DNA of 64,000 nucleotides. It comes from Euryhalocaulis caribicus (GTDB lineage: Bacteria; Pseudomonadota; Alphaproteobacteria; Caulobacterales; Maricaulaceae). Position 1 is the stretch's first letter. The number at the start of each line of letters is the position of its first letter. The notes below the pieces were generated by a model that searched no databases, had not been told where the DNA came from, and saw only the letters and a list, made by a program, of their open reading frames with translations. The stretch lies in assembly GCF_000412185.1 (NCBI RefSeq), contig NZ_ASJA01000017.1:16158-80157 (forward strand), written 5' to 3'. Of this stretch, positions 1-9,271 are shown in pieces. A program made the position numbers and the translations under genes.

Positions 1-418
1 ACCAGACTTCCCAGCCAAGGCCCCAGGCCCCGACAGTCGGGTTTTCCCAGTCATCCTCGACGAAGCGCACGTCATGCAGGGCGCGGTCGATGCCGATGGC
101 GTCGAGACTGCCGAGATACAGCTCCTGCAGGTTTTCCGGGTTGGGCTTCAGGATGACCTGGAACTGGTAGTATTTCTGCAACCGGTTCGGGTTCTCGCCA
201 TAGCGGCCGTCCGCCGGGCGGCGCGAGGGCTGCACATAGGCGGCCTTCCACGGTTTCGGCCCGAGGCTCATCAGCGTGGTCGCCGGGTGCAGCGTGCCGG
301 CGCCGACCTCCACGTCGTAGGGCTGGAGAATGGCGCAGCCGCGCTCCGACCAGTAGGTCTGGAGACGGAAGATCAGGTCCTGGAACGAAGGCGCGTTACC
401 GCCGTTGCGCTGGCTCAT
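1..418 (-). CDS. glyQ: Glycine--tRNA ligase alpha subunit (partial, N-terminal part)
   Basis: The first 139 codons read [17 protein letters not shown], then [18 protein letters not shown], and later [10 protein letters not shown] and [17 protein letters not shown]. These are hallmark segments of the alpha chain of the heterotetrameric class II glycyl-tRNA synthetase, which activates glycine in the cytoplasm with the beta subunit GlyS. The ATG is at 418-416. The gene runs off the left edge of the window, so the remaining C-terminal portion and the expected glyS, which would lie further left on the same strand, cannot be seen. An 89-base gap separates it from the next gene upstream on the same strand. 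The identification is secure; only the 3' end is missing. Confidence 0.95.
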   Translation of the reverse strand, partial: MSQRNGGNAPSFQDLIFRLQTYWSERGCAILQPYDVEVGAGTLHPATTLMSLGPKPWKAAYVQPSRRPADGRYGENPNRLQKYYQFQVILKPNPENLQELYLGSLDAIGIDRALHDVRFVEDDWENPTVGAWGLGWEVW

Positions 419-507
419 TTAGGGGCCGGATATCTCGCTGGGGACGTTCTTTGAAAAGTCGCGCGCACCCTACCCGGATGCGCCGGTGAATCAAGAAAGC
501 GGCGCTT

Positions 508-876
508 CTAGAGGAAGGCGATGACCGCGCCGCCAATGACAACGCCCAGCACGCCCTCGCCCATCACGGCCAGCGGATACCAGTTGGGCTGGCCCGGCTG
601 CGGACCGGAAAACATCATCGTGGCGCTGATCGAGCCCACCGCGCCCGCCAGAATGAGGGCATGAACCATGGGGAAAGACGGGGCGATCAGGGCGCATACA
701 ACGCCGCCCAGAAACGCCGCCACGGCGCCAAAGCCAAGATTGGCGTTGATATAGGCCGGGGTCGGGTGCGGGCCGGTCAGCATCAGGCGGGAGGTGAGGA
801 AATGCCCGCCCATGACCAGCGCGGCCATGACGATATACCCGATCAGGATGGACAGGATGCTCAAGCCGATGGCCAT
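508..876 (-). CDS. Small hypothetical integral membrane protein
   Basis: A 122-residue protein that is almost entirely hydrophobic. Roughly four membrane segments can be drawn, at about residues 3-23, 45-66, 70-88 and 103-121. The loop between the first two holds TGPHPTPAYINANLGFG, and the third is followed by SGPQPGQPNWYP. I do not recognise the family and propose no function. The ATG at 876 is preceded by GAGGGACGA, a good ribosome binding site. It lies 36 bases downstream of mtnP on the same strand and may be the last gene of the petABC-mtnP run. The stop is CTC TAG, with glyQ following after 89 bases. Confidence 0.75.
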   Translation of the reverse strand: MAIGLSILSILIGYIVMAALVMGGHFLTSRLMLTGPHPTPAYINANLGFGAVAAFLGGVVCALIAPSFPMVHALILAGAVGSISATMMFSGPQPGQPNWYPLAVMGEGVLGVVIGGAVIAFL

Positions 877-912
877 TCGTCCCTCGCGCGAATCGATGAA
901 GATTTTGTGAGA

Positions 913-1782
913 TTAACCCAAAACGCGGCCCGCCACCGCGTCCAGCTTCGCGACCAGCGCGGGATCGCGCGCTTCGGCCGCGGTGAGGATGGCGAAGTCC
1001 AGCGCGCGCTCGATGCCCTGCGGGCTGGCCTCGCGGGTTTCGGGCAGCGATTCCGCCAAGTGGCGGATCGTGGATTTCGCCTTGTCGGCATTGGCTTTCA
1101 GGATCGCCAGGATCTCGCTGACGTCCAGATCGTCGCCGTCCCGCCAGCAATCATAGTCGGTGACCATGCAGAGCGAGGCGTAAGGAAGCTCCGCCTCCCG
1201 CGCCAGCTTGGCCTCGGGCATATTGGTCATGCCCACGACCGAGCAGCCCCAGCTCTTGTGCAGGCGGGATTCCGCGCGGGTGGAGAATTGCGGGCCTTCC
1301 ATGGCCAGATACGTCCCGCCCTCGGTCACGTCCGCGCCCGCCTTTCGCGCAGCTGCGGCGGCGAAACCCGAAAGCCGCGCGCAGACCGGGTCGCTGACCG
1401 AGACATGGCCGACGCAGCCCGGCCCGAAGAAGCTCTTTTCGCGGTTGATGGTGCGGTCAACGAACTGATCGACCAGCAGGAAGGCCCCGGGCGGAAGCTC
1501 CTCTTTCAGGGAGCCGCACGCGGAAATCGACAGGATGTCGGTGACGCCGGCGCGCTTCAGCGCGTCGATATTGGCGCGGTAATTGACGCCCGACGGCGGC
1601 AGGGGATGTCCTCGCCCGTGACGCGGCAGGAAGACCAGCGAAACGCCGCCAATCTCCCCCCGTATAAGCGCGTCGGAGGGATCGCCCCACGGGGTCTCGA
1701 TCCGCTCCTCGCGGACATTCTCCAGCCCGTCGATCTCATAGAGACCGGAGCCGCCGATAACGCCGAGGGTCCAGGCGGACAT
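913..1782 (-). CDS. mtnP: S-methyl-5'-thioadenosine phosphorylase
   Basis: This 289-residue enzyme cleaves methylthioadenosine with phosphate to adenine and methylthioribose-1-phosphate, recycling the by-product of polyamine synthesis. Residues 10-15 are GGSGLY, the phosphate-binding loop of the PNP/MTAP family. HGRGH follows near residue 55 and the purine/ribose-binding segment AMEGPQFSTRAESR near 180. FLPRHGRGHPLPPSGVNYRA favours MTAP over plain purine nucleoside phosphorylases. The ATG at 1782 is preceded by AGGGAACAGGGCGCGGCG. The gene starts 16 bases after the petC stop, so it is probably read through from the bc1 operon. The length is normal for the family. Confidence 0.93.
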   Translation of the reverse strand: MSAWTLGVIGGSGLYEIDGLENVREERIETPWGDPSDALIRGEIGGVSLVFLPRHGRGHPLPPSGVNYRANIDALKRAGVTDILSISACGSLKEELPPGAFLLVDQFVDRTINREKSFFGPGCVGHVSVSDPVCARLSGFAAAAARKAGADVTEGGTYLAMEGPQFSTRAESRLHKSWGCSVVGMTNMPEAKLAREAELPYASLCMVTDYDCWRDGDDLDVSEILAILKANADKAKSTIRHLAESLPETREASPQGIERALDFAILTAAEARDPALVAKLDAVAGRVLG

Positions 1783-1798
1783 CGCCGCGCCCTGTTCC

Positions 1799-2602
1799 CT
1801 AGTGCTCGACGTCGCGCCAGACTTCCTTGTAGGCGAGGAAGGTGAGGCCGGACAGGATGATCAGGAAAATGATCACGCCAAAACCCATGCGCTTGCGCGT
1901 TTCCATGTGCGGCTCGGACGCCCAGGCCAGGAAGGTGGTGACGTCTTCCGCCATCTGCTCCGGCGTGGCTTCCGTGCCGTCCTCATAGGTGACGCGGCCC
2001 TCGGTCAGCTGCGGCGGCATGGCGATCCAGTGGCCGGCGAAATATTCGTTGTAATAGAGGCCCGCGCGCGGGGGCTCCTCGCCTTCCGGGGCGTCCTTGT
2101 ACCCGGTCAGCAGGGCGTCGAGATAGTCGGCCCCGCCGCCGCGCGCCTTGACGATCACTGACAGGTCGGGCGGATGCGCGCCGCCATTGGCCGCGCGCGC
2201 CGCGTTGTCGTTCGGGTACGGCGCGGGGAAACGGTCCGATGTCTGGCCCGGACGCATGAACATGTCGCCCAGATCATCCGGCCCGTCCTCGATCTGGAAC
2301 TCGGCGGACAGCGCCTTGATCACCGGATTGTCGTTCGGGTTCGGGTAGTCCTCGTCATGGAAGGGGCCGCCCTCCTGGCCCAGCATGCGGAAATACATGT
2401 AGTCCATGCTGTGGCAGGCGGCGCAGACCTCGCGATAGACCTGATAGCCGCGCTGCAGCGAGGCGCGGTCGAACACGCCGAACGGACCTTCAAACGACCA
2501 GTCCTGGTTCGGGGCGTGCACCTCTTCCTCCGCGGCGATGGCCGTGGTGGAGGTCAGAAGCGCAACAGCGATGAGAAATACGCGCATCATGTCAGACTTC
2601 AT
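1799..2602 (-). CDS. petC: Ubiquinol-cytochrome c reductase, cytochrome c1 subunit
   Basis: The membrane-anchored c-type cytochrome of complex III, passing electrons from the Rieske protein to soluble cytochrome c. An N-terminal signal peptide ends near AIAA at residue 24. The heme c motif CAACH is at residues 60-64. IAMPPQL holds the likely axial methionine, and a single C-terminal membrane anchor (MGFGVIIFLIILSGL) precedes a short cytoplasmic tail. The reading frame is open to 2683, but I chose the ATG at 2602 because it follows the petB stop by seven bases and has AAGAGAGAG directly upstream. The product is 267 residues, a normal size. Third gene of petABC. Confidence 0.95.
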   Translation of the reverse strand: MKSDMMRVFLIAVALLTSTTAIAAEEEVHAPNQDWSFEGPFGVFDRASLQRGYQVYREVCAACHSMDYMYFRMLGQEGGPFHDEDYPNPNDNPVIKALSAEFQIEDGPDDLGDMFMRPGQTSDRFPAPYPNDNAARAANGGAHPPDLSVIVKARGGGADYLDALLTGYKDAPEGEEPPRAGLYYNEYFAGHWIAMPPQLTEGRVTYEDGTEATPEQMAEDVTTFLAWASEPHMETRKRMGFGVIIFLIILSGLTFLAYKEVWRDVEH

Positions 2603-2609
2603 CTCTCTC

Positions 2610-3878
2610 TTACTCGGCCGGCGCAGGCGTTGCGGCGGTATCTGAACGCGGTTTCCCGCGGTCCCCGTGGATCGAATCGGCAATGGAGGCGGGACGCGGC
2701 TTGGGCGTCTCGATCAGGCCGACGATGGGCAGGATCAGCAGGAAGTAGGCGAAGTAGTACACGGTCGCCAGACGCGAGGCGTGGAGCACCCAGCCTTCCG
2801 GATTCTGGCCGCCGCAATAACCCAGCAGCAGGCAAGCGCCGACGAAGATCAGGAAGAACCAGCGCATCACCGGACGGTAGCGCATGGAGCGCACCCGGGA
2901 GGTGTCCAGCCAAGGCAGGATGAACAGCACACCGATGGAGGCGAACATCGCCAGCACGCCCATCAGCTTGTCCGGGATGGCGCGCAGGATCGCGTAGAAG
3001 GGCAGGAAATACCATTCCGGCACGATGTGCGACGGCGTCACCAGCGGATCGGCCGGGATATAGTTGTCCGCATGGCCCAGAATGTCGGGCATGTAGAAGA
3101 CGAACACCGCGAACAGGATGAAGAACAGCAGCAGGGCGAACCCGTCTTTCACCGTGTAGTACGGGTGGAACGGCACCGTGTCCTTGCCGGACTTCACGCT
3201 GACCCCGGTCGGGTTGTTGTTGCCCGGCACGTGCAGCGCCCAGACATGCAGCGCCACGACGCCGGCGATGGCGAAGGGCAGCAGATAGTGCAGCGAGAAG
3301 AAGCGGTTCAGCGTCGGATTATCGACGGAGAAGCCGCCCCACAGCCACGTCGTGATCGTCTCACCGATGATCGGCAGCGCGCCGAACAGATTGGTGATCA
3401 CCACCGCGCCCCAGTAGGACATCTGGCCCCACGGCAGCACATAGCCCATGAAGGCGGTCGCCATCATCAGCAGGAAGATGACCACGCCGAGGATCCACAG
3501 GATCTCCCGCGGCGCCTTGTAGGAGCCGTAATACAGGCCCCGGAACATGTGCAAATAGACCGCCAGGAAGAACATCGAGGCGCCATTGGCGTGGATATAC
3601 TGGATCATCCAGCCCCACGGCACGTCGCGCCGGATGCGCTGCACGCTCTCAAACGCGTAATCGACGTGCGCCACATAGTGCATGGCCAGCACGATGCCGG
3701 TGACGATCTGCACCACCAGGATCAGCGAGAGAATGCCGCCGAACGTGTACCAGTAGTTCAGGTTCTTCGGCGTCGGGAAATTGATCATCGTGTCTTGGCT
3801 GAAGCGCACGATGGGCAGGCGCGAATCCAGCCATTTTTCGATGCCGGTCTTGGGTTCGTAGGTCGAAGGGCCGCTCAT
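2610..3878 (-). CDS. petB: Ubiquinol-cytochrome c reductase, cytochrome b subunit
   Basis: The core membrane subunit of the bc1 complex (422 residues, about eight membrane helices), carrying the two b hemes and both quinone sites. The four heme-ligand histidines are visible as two pairs spaced 14 residues apart: His96 and His110 (YIHANGA and YLHMFRG), and His197 and His211 (SLHYLLP and ALHVWAL). The Qo-site signature PEWY is at 287-290. The C-terminal tail after about residue 395 is polar and variable. The gene lies 8 bases after petA and 7 bases before petC, so the three are clearly one operon. No unusual features. Confidence 0.97.
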   Translation of the reverse strand: MSGPSTYEPKTGIEKWLDSRLPIVRFSQDTMINFPTPKNLNYWYTFGGILSLILVVQIVTGIVLAMHYVAHVDYAFESVQRIRRDVPWGWMIQYIHANGASMFFLAVYLHMFRGLYYGSYKAPREILWILGVVIFLLMMATAFMGYVLPWGQMSYWGAVVITNLFGALPIIGETITTWLWGGFSVDNPTLNRFFSLHYLLPFAIAGVVALHVWALHVPGNNNPTGVSVKSGKDTVPFHPYYTVKDGFALLLFFILFAVFVFYMPDILGHADNYIPADPLVTPSHIVPEWYFLPFYAILRAIPDKLMGVLAMFASIGVLFILPWLDTSRVRSMRYRPVMRWFFLIFVGACLLLGYCGGQNPEGWVLHASRLATVYYFAYFLLILPIVGLIETPKPRPASIADSIHGDRGKPRSDTAATPAPAE

Positions 3879-3886
3879 GAGTCAGA

Positions 3887-4414
3887 TCACCCGATCTTTA
3901 CGACAGTGTCAGAAAGGTACTCATAACCCGGAACTTCCAGGTTTTTCGGCGCGGGGCCTTTGCGGATGCGCCCGGCCGTATCGTAGTGCGAACCGTGGCA
4001 CGGGCAGAACCAGCCGTCATAGTCGCCGGACCGGTTGCCCAGCGGCACGCAGCCCAGATGGGTGCAGATGCCGACCATGATCAGGAATTGCGGCTGATAC
4101 TCGCCGCCGGACAGCGGAACCAGGCGTTCCTGGTCGGTGGCCGGGTCGCGCAGACCGGAGACATCGACGGAGCGCGCCTCCTCGATCTCTGCCGGGGTGC
4201 GGTGACGCACGAATACCGGCTTGCCGCGCCACATGACGGTGATCTGCTGGCCTTCGGTGACCTGCGACAGATCGACCTCGGTCGAGGCCAGCGCCAGCGT
4301 GTCGGCGGCCGGGTTCATCTGGTCGATAAACGGCCACAGGGTCAGCGCGCCGCCGGCGGCCGCCGCGGCGCCGGCTGCGATATAGATGAAATCGCGGCGG
4401 GATGGTTCGCTCAC
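3887..4414 (-). CDS. petA: Ubiquinol-cytochrome c reductase, Rieske iron-sulfur subunit
   Basis: The 175-residue high-potential [2Fe-2S] subunit of complex III. The N-terminus carries a twin-arginine-type motif (SRRDF, residues 5-9) followed by the hydrophobic anchor, as expected for Tat-exported Rieske proteins. Cluster ligands are in CTHLGC (117-122) and CPCHGS (137-142). The frame stays open to 4507, but the extra N-terminus is arginine-rich and unlike the family. I place the start at the GTG at 4414, which has AGAGGA about ten bases upstream and puts the Tat motif next to the initiator. First gene of petABC; its promoter should lie in 4415-4628, where I see no other gene. Confidence 0.94.
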   Translation of the reverse strand: MSEPSRRDFIYIAAGAAAAAGGALTLWPFIDQMNPAADTLALASTEVDLSQVTEGQQITVMWRGKPVFVRHRTPAEIEEARSVDVSGLRDPATDQERLVPLSGGEYQPQFLIMVGICTHLGCVPLGNRSGDYDGWFCPCHGSHYDTAGRIRKGPAPKNLEVPGYEYLSDTVVKIG

Positions 4415-4628
4415 CGGCTGTAATCCTCTTCTCTCGTGCGCGCGTGAATTTGAAGATTCGCGCGGCGGCCTTCCCCTTCGGCTCGAGCCCCCGCTCCGCG
4501 CTTGCACTGAATTACTAGTCTCAAGACGCCGCCGCGGCCAGCGACGGCTCGCCGCATCACGCAGCTTGGAACAACAGAGAACGCGGCTTAATGCGCGCGG
4601 CGTCGATTTTCAACCGTATTACGCGCAT

Positions 4629-6167
4629 TTACGGCGCCTGATACGGATTTCCCCATCCCGAAGGGCGGGCTTTTTCATACGCCTCCAGAAAGGGCTGCAT
4701 ATGTTCTTCATAGCGCCGCCACCCCCCGATGGACTTGGTGGAAATCGGCTGGCGCACCTGGGTTTTGGAGGCGGTCTTCACCGCGCGGTCGGTCTTGTAG
4801 AAATTATTCTGCACGTCCTCGACCGGCAGTCCGGCGTGTTCGAGGAGCTTCGGCGCCCAGACATCCGGCTCGGCGGCCAGTGATTCGTAAGGGATGAACA
4901 GCAGCTTTTCCGGAAACAGCTCCAGGAAATAACGCTGAAGATCCTCCACCTGCACCATCCGCTCGGCAATGCGCTCCCATGCCCAGGTCCAGTCATGGCG
5001 GACCAGGAAGCGCGTCTTCAGCACCGAAAGCGCCACATCGCGCGGGTCGCGGCGGATCCAGACGAAACTGGCGTTTGGCAGCGCCGCCATCGCCGCGCCG
5101 GCGTGGTAGGGCAGGTCCAGCGCCTTGTCGACGACGCGGCCCTCGCTCTCCGGACCGAACTCTTCATCGACAAAGCGCAGATAGATCTGGCCCAGCTTTC
5201 CGAACGGATCGCCGCCGGGGCCGCCGAAATTGCGCTGGAAATGATTGAGGCGCTGCGGGTCAAGCCGGCCCAGCGGGAACGCCGACACGCGCATTGCGTC
5301 CAGCTCTCCGCCGTCCTTTACCTGGCTGTGCGTGGTCAGCAGCTGCTCCAGCAGCGTGGTGCCCGAGCGCGGCATGCCGAAAATGAAGATGGGGCGCGAG
5401 GATTCCGCGCCCATTCCGCGATCCTCGAGTTTTTTGTAGAGCGCGGCGCTGAAGGTCCGTTTGATGCGCTCCACATAGGCGCGCTCGCCCGCGACATCAT
5501 AGGGCCGCTCGGCCGCCATGATCGCCTGACCTTCCGCGTAATTCTCATACGCCTTGTCGTATTCCCCGATGCGGTCATAGGCGTCGCCCAGCGCGTAATG
5601 CAGATTGGACAATTCCTTGGTCTTGGAGGCGCCGGCCTTTATCAGGCGGTCGCGAAGCGCCTCCATCTGGCCATACGCCTTGTCGCCCAGTTCGAACTTT
5701 TCCAGCTTGACCAGCTGGTTCCAGCTTTCGACGTCGTTCGGGTCCAGTTTCACGACCCGCCAGAACATGTCCTTCGCGCAGTCCATGTCGCCCAGGAAGA
5801 AGGCGAAATTGCCGGTGCGGAAGGCGGCCGGGGCGGATGTGGGGTGTTTTTTCTGCAGCGCCTGCGCGATCTCGAACGCCTCTTCGGTCCGTCCGGCGGA
5901 ATTCAGCATGCGGCTGAGCTTCATGCGGCGGTCATCATCGCGCGGCTTGGCGGCGGCGAATTTCCGTTGCGCGCGGACGGCGGAAAAGCGGTCCCCCGCG
6001 TCGGCGGCAAGATCGGCCACCAGCCCCCAGCGGTCGCCGATATCCTCGTCCCGCGACACGATTGCGCGAACAATATCGATCACCTGCATGGCGCGGCCCG
6101 CCTTGGTGGCGTCAATCGCCGCCTGGATGGCGTCCTCGATGGGGGGCGTTTGAGCTTGGTCGGCCAA
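4629..6167 (-). CDS. TPR-repeat sulfotransferase, paralog 1
   Basis: Two-part protein of 512 residues. The N-terminal half (about 1-240) is helical with TPR-like units (FRTGNFAFFLGDMDCAKD, HYALGDAYDRIGEYDKAYE). The C-terminal half is a PAPS-dependent sulfotransferase with the 5'-phosphosulfate loop GMPRSGTT at 264-271, an acidic GGEL at 286-289, and a 3'-phosphate-binding segment WIRRDPRDVALS. Such enzymes move sulfate from PAPS to a hydroxyl on sugar, lipid or protein; the substrate here is unknown. The start is taken as TTG at 6167, 13 bases after the upstream paralog's stop, because the length then matches the other four copies. The frame itself is open to 6416. ATG at 6089 is a shorter alternative. 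Confidence 0.85.
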   Translation of the reverse strand: MADQAQTPPIEDAIQAAIDATKAGRAMQVIDIVRAIVSRDEDIGDRWGLVADLAADAGDRFSAVRAQRKFAAAKPRDDDRRMKLSRMLNSAGRTEEAFEIAQALQKKHPTSAPAAFRTGNFAFFLGDMDCAKDMFWRVVKLDPNDVESWNQLVKLEKFELGDKAYGQMEALRDRLIKAGASKTKELSNLHYALGDAYDRIGEYDKAYENYAEGQAIMAAERPYDVAGERAYVERIKRTFSAALYKKLEDRGMGAESSRPIFIFGMPRSGTTLLEQLLTTHSQVKDGGELDAMRVSAFPLGRLDPQRLNHFQRNFGGPGGDPFGKLGQIYLRFVDEEFGPESEGRVVDKALDLPYHAGAAMAALPNASFVWIRRDPRDVALSVLKTRFLVRHDWTWAWERIAERMVQVEDLQRYFLELFPEKLLFIPYESLAAEPDVWAPKLLEHAGLPVEDVQNNFYKTDRAVKTASKTQVRQPISTKSIGGWRRYEEHMQPFLEAYEKARPSGWGNPYQAP

Positions 6168-6180
6168 GAGCGTCGTCCGT

Positions 6181-7668
6181 CTAGTTGTCGCTGGAATAGG
6201 TCTGGTAGGCGTCGATAAAGGGTTGGAGGTGTTTTTCATAGGCCTTCCAGCGCCCGATCGACTTGGTCGAGATGGGCTGACGGGCCGATTCCAGCGACGC
6301 CGTGGCAATGGCCTTGTCGCTCTTGTGGAAGCGGTCCTGCACCGGTTCAGGCTGCAATCCGCAATGGGCGAGTATCTTCGGGATCCAGACATCGGGCTCG
6401 CGCGCCAGATCCTCATATTCCACTTTCAGGATGGCGTCGGGGAACAGGCCCGCGAAATGCTCCCGCAGTTTTTCGAAATGCGCCATGCGATGAGCGATAT
6501 CCTGCAGACGCCAGCTCCAGTTTTGCTGGTTCAGCAGCCGGATCCGGAAATTCGACCACGCCACGTCGCACGGGTCACGGCGAATCCAGACGACCGGCGC
6601 CTGCGGCAGGCCGGCCCGGATCACGCCCGCCATGAAGGGCAGGTTGATCGCCTTGTCCACGATCTTCCCGTCCGGGCCGAACTGTTCGCCGATCAGTTGC
6701 TGATAGACATCGCCGACCACCGACCAGGGACCGTTCTCCCGTCCCGCGAAACGCTTCTCGAACTCCTCCATCCGCTCCGGCTGGAAGCGGCCGAGAGGGT
6801 AGGAGGCAATGCGCATCGCCGACAGCTCTCCGCCATCCGCCACGGCGCTGTGCGCGGACAGAAGCCGCTGCAGCAGCGTGGTGCCGGAGCGCGCCATGCC
6901 CAGAACGAACAGCGGCCGGTCGCCCGGCGCGCCGGCGCCGGGGCGCGACTGGTAAAAATCGGCGTCGAAAGTGTCGATAATGGTGTCGACATAATCGTCG
7001 AAAGCGTCGGCGTGATACGGGTCATGCGCCGCCATGATCTTCGATCCGGCGTCGAAATGAGCAAACGCGTCGTCCCGCTCCTCCAGCTTGTGGAAGGCGT
7101 CGCCCAGCGCAAATTCCAGCGCCGCGCGCTGTGTCGGCGCGGCGTTCTCCAGCTTCGGGCGAACCGCCTGCATCGCGGCGATATCTTCCCGCTGCCGCCC
7201 CGACCGGTCGAGATTCTGAAGGTGCGACCAGGCGTCGGGGTTCATCGGGTCGGCCTCGACCACTTCCCGGAACAGCTCGGCCGCGCGCTCGATCATGCCG
7301 AGATGCGAGGCCAGGAACGCAACGCGGAATTTCGCCCCCGGCACGTTCGGGGCCCGGGCCAGCACCGCCTCGGCGATCTTCATGCCCTCATCGGTGCGGC
7401 CATAACCGCCCAGCATCCGGGCCAGCGCAAAACGATGATTGAGGTCGCCCGGCGCATGCGCGATCAGTTTTCGCTGCGCGATGATTGCAGTGCGCATATC
7501 GCCGATATCGGCGGCCATTTTCGCCACCTCCCCCCAGCGCGCGCCCAGATCGGGCGACTGGGCGGTCAAACGCCGCACAGCGCCCAGCGTGACGTCCCGG
7601 CGATTGCCGGCCAGGGCCTGCCGCGCGCGTTGCAACAATGTCCCGGGGTCCGACGCGGCGTTGTTCAA
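6181..7668 (-). CDS. TPR-repeat sulfotransferase, paralog 2
   Basis: A 495-residue member of the same family: TPR-like helices to about residue 240, then a sulfotransferase domain with GMARSGTT at 257-264, GGEL at 279-282 and WIRRDPCDVAWS downstream. The C-terminal ARQPISTKSIGRW segment is shared with the paralogs. The start is the TTG at 7668-7666, overlapping the TGA of paralog 3 (TTGA). An in-frame TGA sits only two codons upstream of it and no other start exists until about residue 50, so the TTG is well supported. The overlap implies translational coupling. The acceptor substrate is unknown. Confidence 0.87.
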   Translation of the reverse strand: MNNAASDPGTLLQRARQALAGNRRDVTLGAVRRLTAQSPDLGARWGEVAKMAADIGDMRTAIIAQRKLIAHAPGDLNHRFALARMLGGYGRTDEGMKIAEAVLARAPNVPGAKFRVAFLASHLGMIERAAELFREVVEADPMNPDAWSHLQNLDRSGRQREDIAAMQAVRPKLENAAPTQRAALEFALGDAFHKLEERDDAFAHFDAGSKIMAAHDPYHADAFDDYVDTIIDTFDADFYQSRPGAGAPGDRPLFVLGMARSGTTLLQRLLSAHSAVADGGELSAMRIASYPLGRFQPERMEEFEKRFAGRENGPWSVVGDVYQQLIGEQFGPDGKIVDKAINLPFMAGVIRAGLPQAPVVWIRRDPCDVAWSNFRIRLLNQQNWSWRLQDIAHRMAHFEKLREHFAGLFPDAILKVEYEDLAREPDVWIPKILAHCGLQPEPVQDRFHKSDKAIATASLESARQPISTKSIGRWKAYEKHLQPFIDAYQTYSSDN

Positions 7669-9167
7669 CGGTCAGTCCCGTAATAGGCGTCCAGAAACGG
7701 CTGGAGATGCGCCTCATAGCGCTTCCAGCGGTCCACGGCCCGTGTGTGGATCGGTTCGCGCACCTGCGTCATCGCCGCGGTCGAGACGCCTTTCCGGGAC
7801 TTGTGGAAGTCCAGCACGCCGGGCTCCATCTCCAGCCCGCAATGCGTAACGATGCGCCGCGCCCCTTCTTCCGGCGCGGCGGTCAGCGATTCATAGGGCG
7901 CGGTGAGGACGCGGTCCGGCAACAGGGCGGCAAAATGCTCATGCAATTGGTCAACGGCCCTGATCCGGGCGGCCAGACGCTGCTGGCCGTAGCTCCAGCC
8001 ATGCTGGCCCGCGAACATGACGCGCAGCGACGACCAGGCGATGGCGCCGGGATCGCGCTGCATCCAGATTATCGGCGCCTCGCTCAGCATCTTGGCAATG
8101 AGCCCGACCTTGAACGTGTTGTTAAGCGCCTTGTCCACGACGTGGCCGCGCAGGCCGAACTGTTCCGACATCAGCTCCAGATATCGCCCGCCCATCTTGC
8201 CCAGCGGGTCGTCGGACTTGGAAAATTCCAGAAAGGCCTGGATACGGTCGCCGCGGCACGTCCCCAGCGCGTGGGTCGCCACCTGCATGAAGGGCAGCTC
8301 CCCGCCGCCGGCCGATCCGCTATGCGCGCCCAGAATCTGCTCCACCAGCGTGGTGCCCGACCGCGGCATGCCGACAACGAAGATGCTGCGCTTGCCCGGC
8401 GCCCCCGCGCCGCGCGTGTTCCGGAAAAAGGAGTCGTCGAACGTGCGGCGAAGATCATCGACATAGGTCTGCAGATCGTCGGCGTTGAAAGGCGTTTCCT
8501 TCGCCATCATCTCCGCGGCCTGGCTGACATAGGCGAAGCCTTCATCGACCTCGTCCAGATCGTCCAGCGCCTTGCCGATACCAAAGCCGATCGCCGCTTT
8601 TTCCCGGCCATCGGGAATCTGGGCAGAGTCCCAGGCCTTCTTCATGGCGTCGATGTCGGGGTCGCCGGCTTCGAAACGCTTCAGCCAGGCGATCAGGTGC
8701 CAGGCCGACCCATAGGTGGGGCGCATCGCCACGGCTTTGTGGAGATAATTGAGCGCCCGGTCGGTCTCCCCGGCGCGCGCGGCGCAACTGGCCGCAAAAA
8801 AGGCAAGGCGCGGCTCGTGCGGAACCTGCTGGAACAGGGCCTCGGCAAGGGGCAGCGCCTCCCGCGCCTTGTCTGCATCCAGCAGGATGCGCGCCAGCAA
8901 CAGCGTGCGGTCCGGCTCGTCCCGGTTGAGGGCCAGATAGCGGCGCGCGGCGTTTTCGGCCGCGAAATAATCGTAGGAATCCTTGGAAAGCTCCGCCACG
9001 TCCTTCCACTTGTCGCCCAGCTGCGCGCGGCTGCGCAAAAGCCCGCGCATCCGCGCCGCGGTAATATTGGGCGCCCCCTTCTTCAGGGCGGCCCGGGCCT
9101 CGGTCAGCGCGGCGTCGATACGCGCCTCGACCTCGCCGGGCGCTAAATTCTGTCCTGTGGCGCTCAC
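7665..9167 (-). CDS. TPR-repeat sulfotransferase, paralog 3
   Basis: A 500-residue TPR-sulfotransferase. The helical repeat region includes EPRLAFFAASCAARAGETDR. The PAPS loop GMPRSGTT is at 266-273 and GGEL at 288-291. The 3'-phosphate segment reads WMQRDPGAIAWS, which departs from the WxxRDPRDxAxS pattern of the other copies (DV/DT replaced by AI), so this paralog may be more diverged in that loop. The frame is open to 9236, but GTG at 9167 is preceded by AGGGGAACTGAAAAC, a clear ribosome binding site, and the extra upstream residues are not family-like. It overlaps paralog 2 by four bases. Confidence 0.87.
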   Translation of the reverse strand: MSATGQNLAPGEVEARIDAALTEARAALKKGAPNITAARMRGLLRSRAQLGDKWKDVAELSKDSYDYFAAENAARRYLALNRDEPDRTLLLARILLDADKAREALPLAEALFQQVPHEPRLAFFAASCAARAGETDRALNYLHKAVAMRPTYGSAWHLIAWLKRFEAGDPDIDAMKKAWDSAQIPDGREKAAIGFGIGKALDDLDEVDEGFAYVSQAAEMMAKETPFNADDLQTYVDDLRRTFDDSFFRNTRGAGAPGKRSIFVVGMPRSGTTLVEQILGAHSGSAGGGELPFMQVATHALGTCRGDRIQAFLEFSKSDDPLGKMGGRYLELMSEQFGLRGHVVDKALNNTFKVGLIAKMLSEAPIIWMQRDPGAIAWSSLRVMFAGQHGWSYGQQRLAARIRAVDQLHEHFAALLPDRVLTAPYESLTAAPEEGARRIVTHCGLEMEPGVLDFHKSRKGVSTAAMTQVREPIHTRAVDRWKRYEAHLQPFLDAYYGTDR

Positions 9168-9271
9168 GTTTTCAGTTCCCCTCGCCCCTGAACGGTGTGC
9201 TGCGTGCGTTTTGGCGCGGCGATACGTTTTTGACAATCATTGCAGCGGCCAACAACCGCCCGCCCGCGTCT

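Noticed and set aside
9168..9271. TTGACA-like sequence near 9228 as a promoter
   Set aside because: It is on the plus strand, while both flanking genes are on the minus strand, and no matching -10 element is evident.
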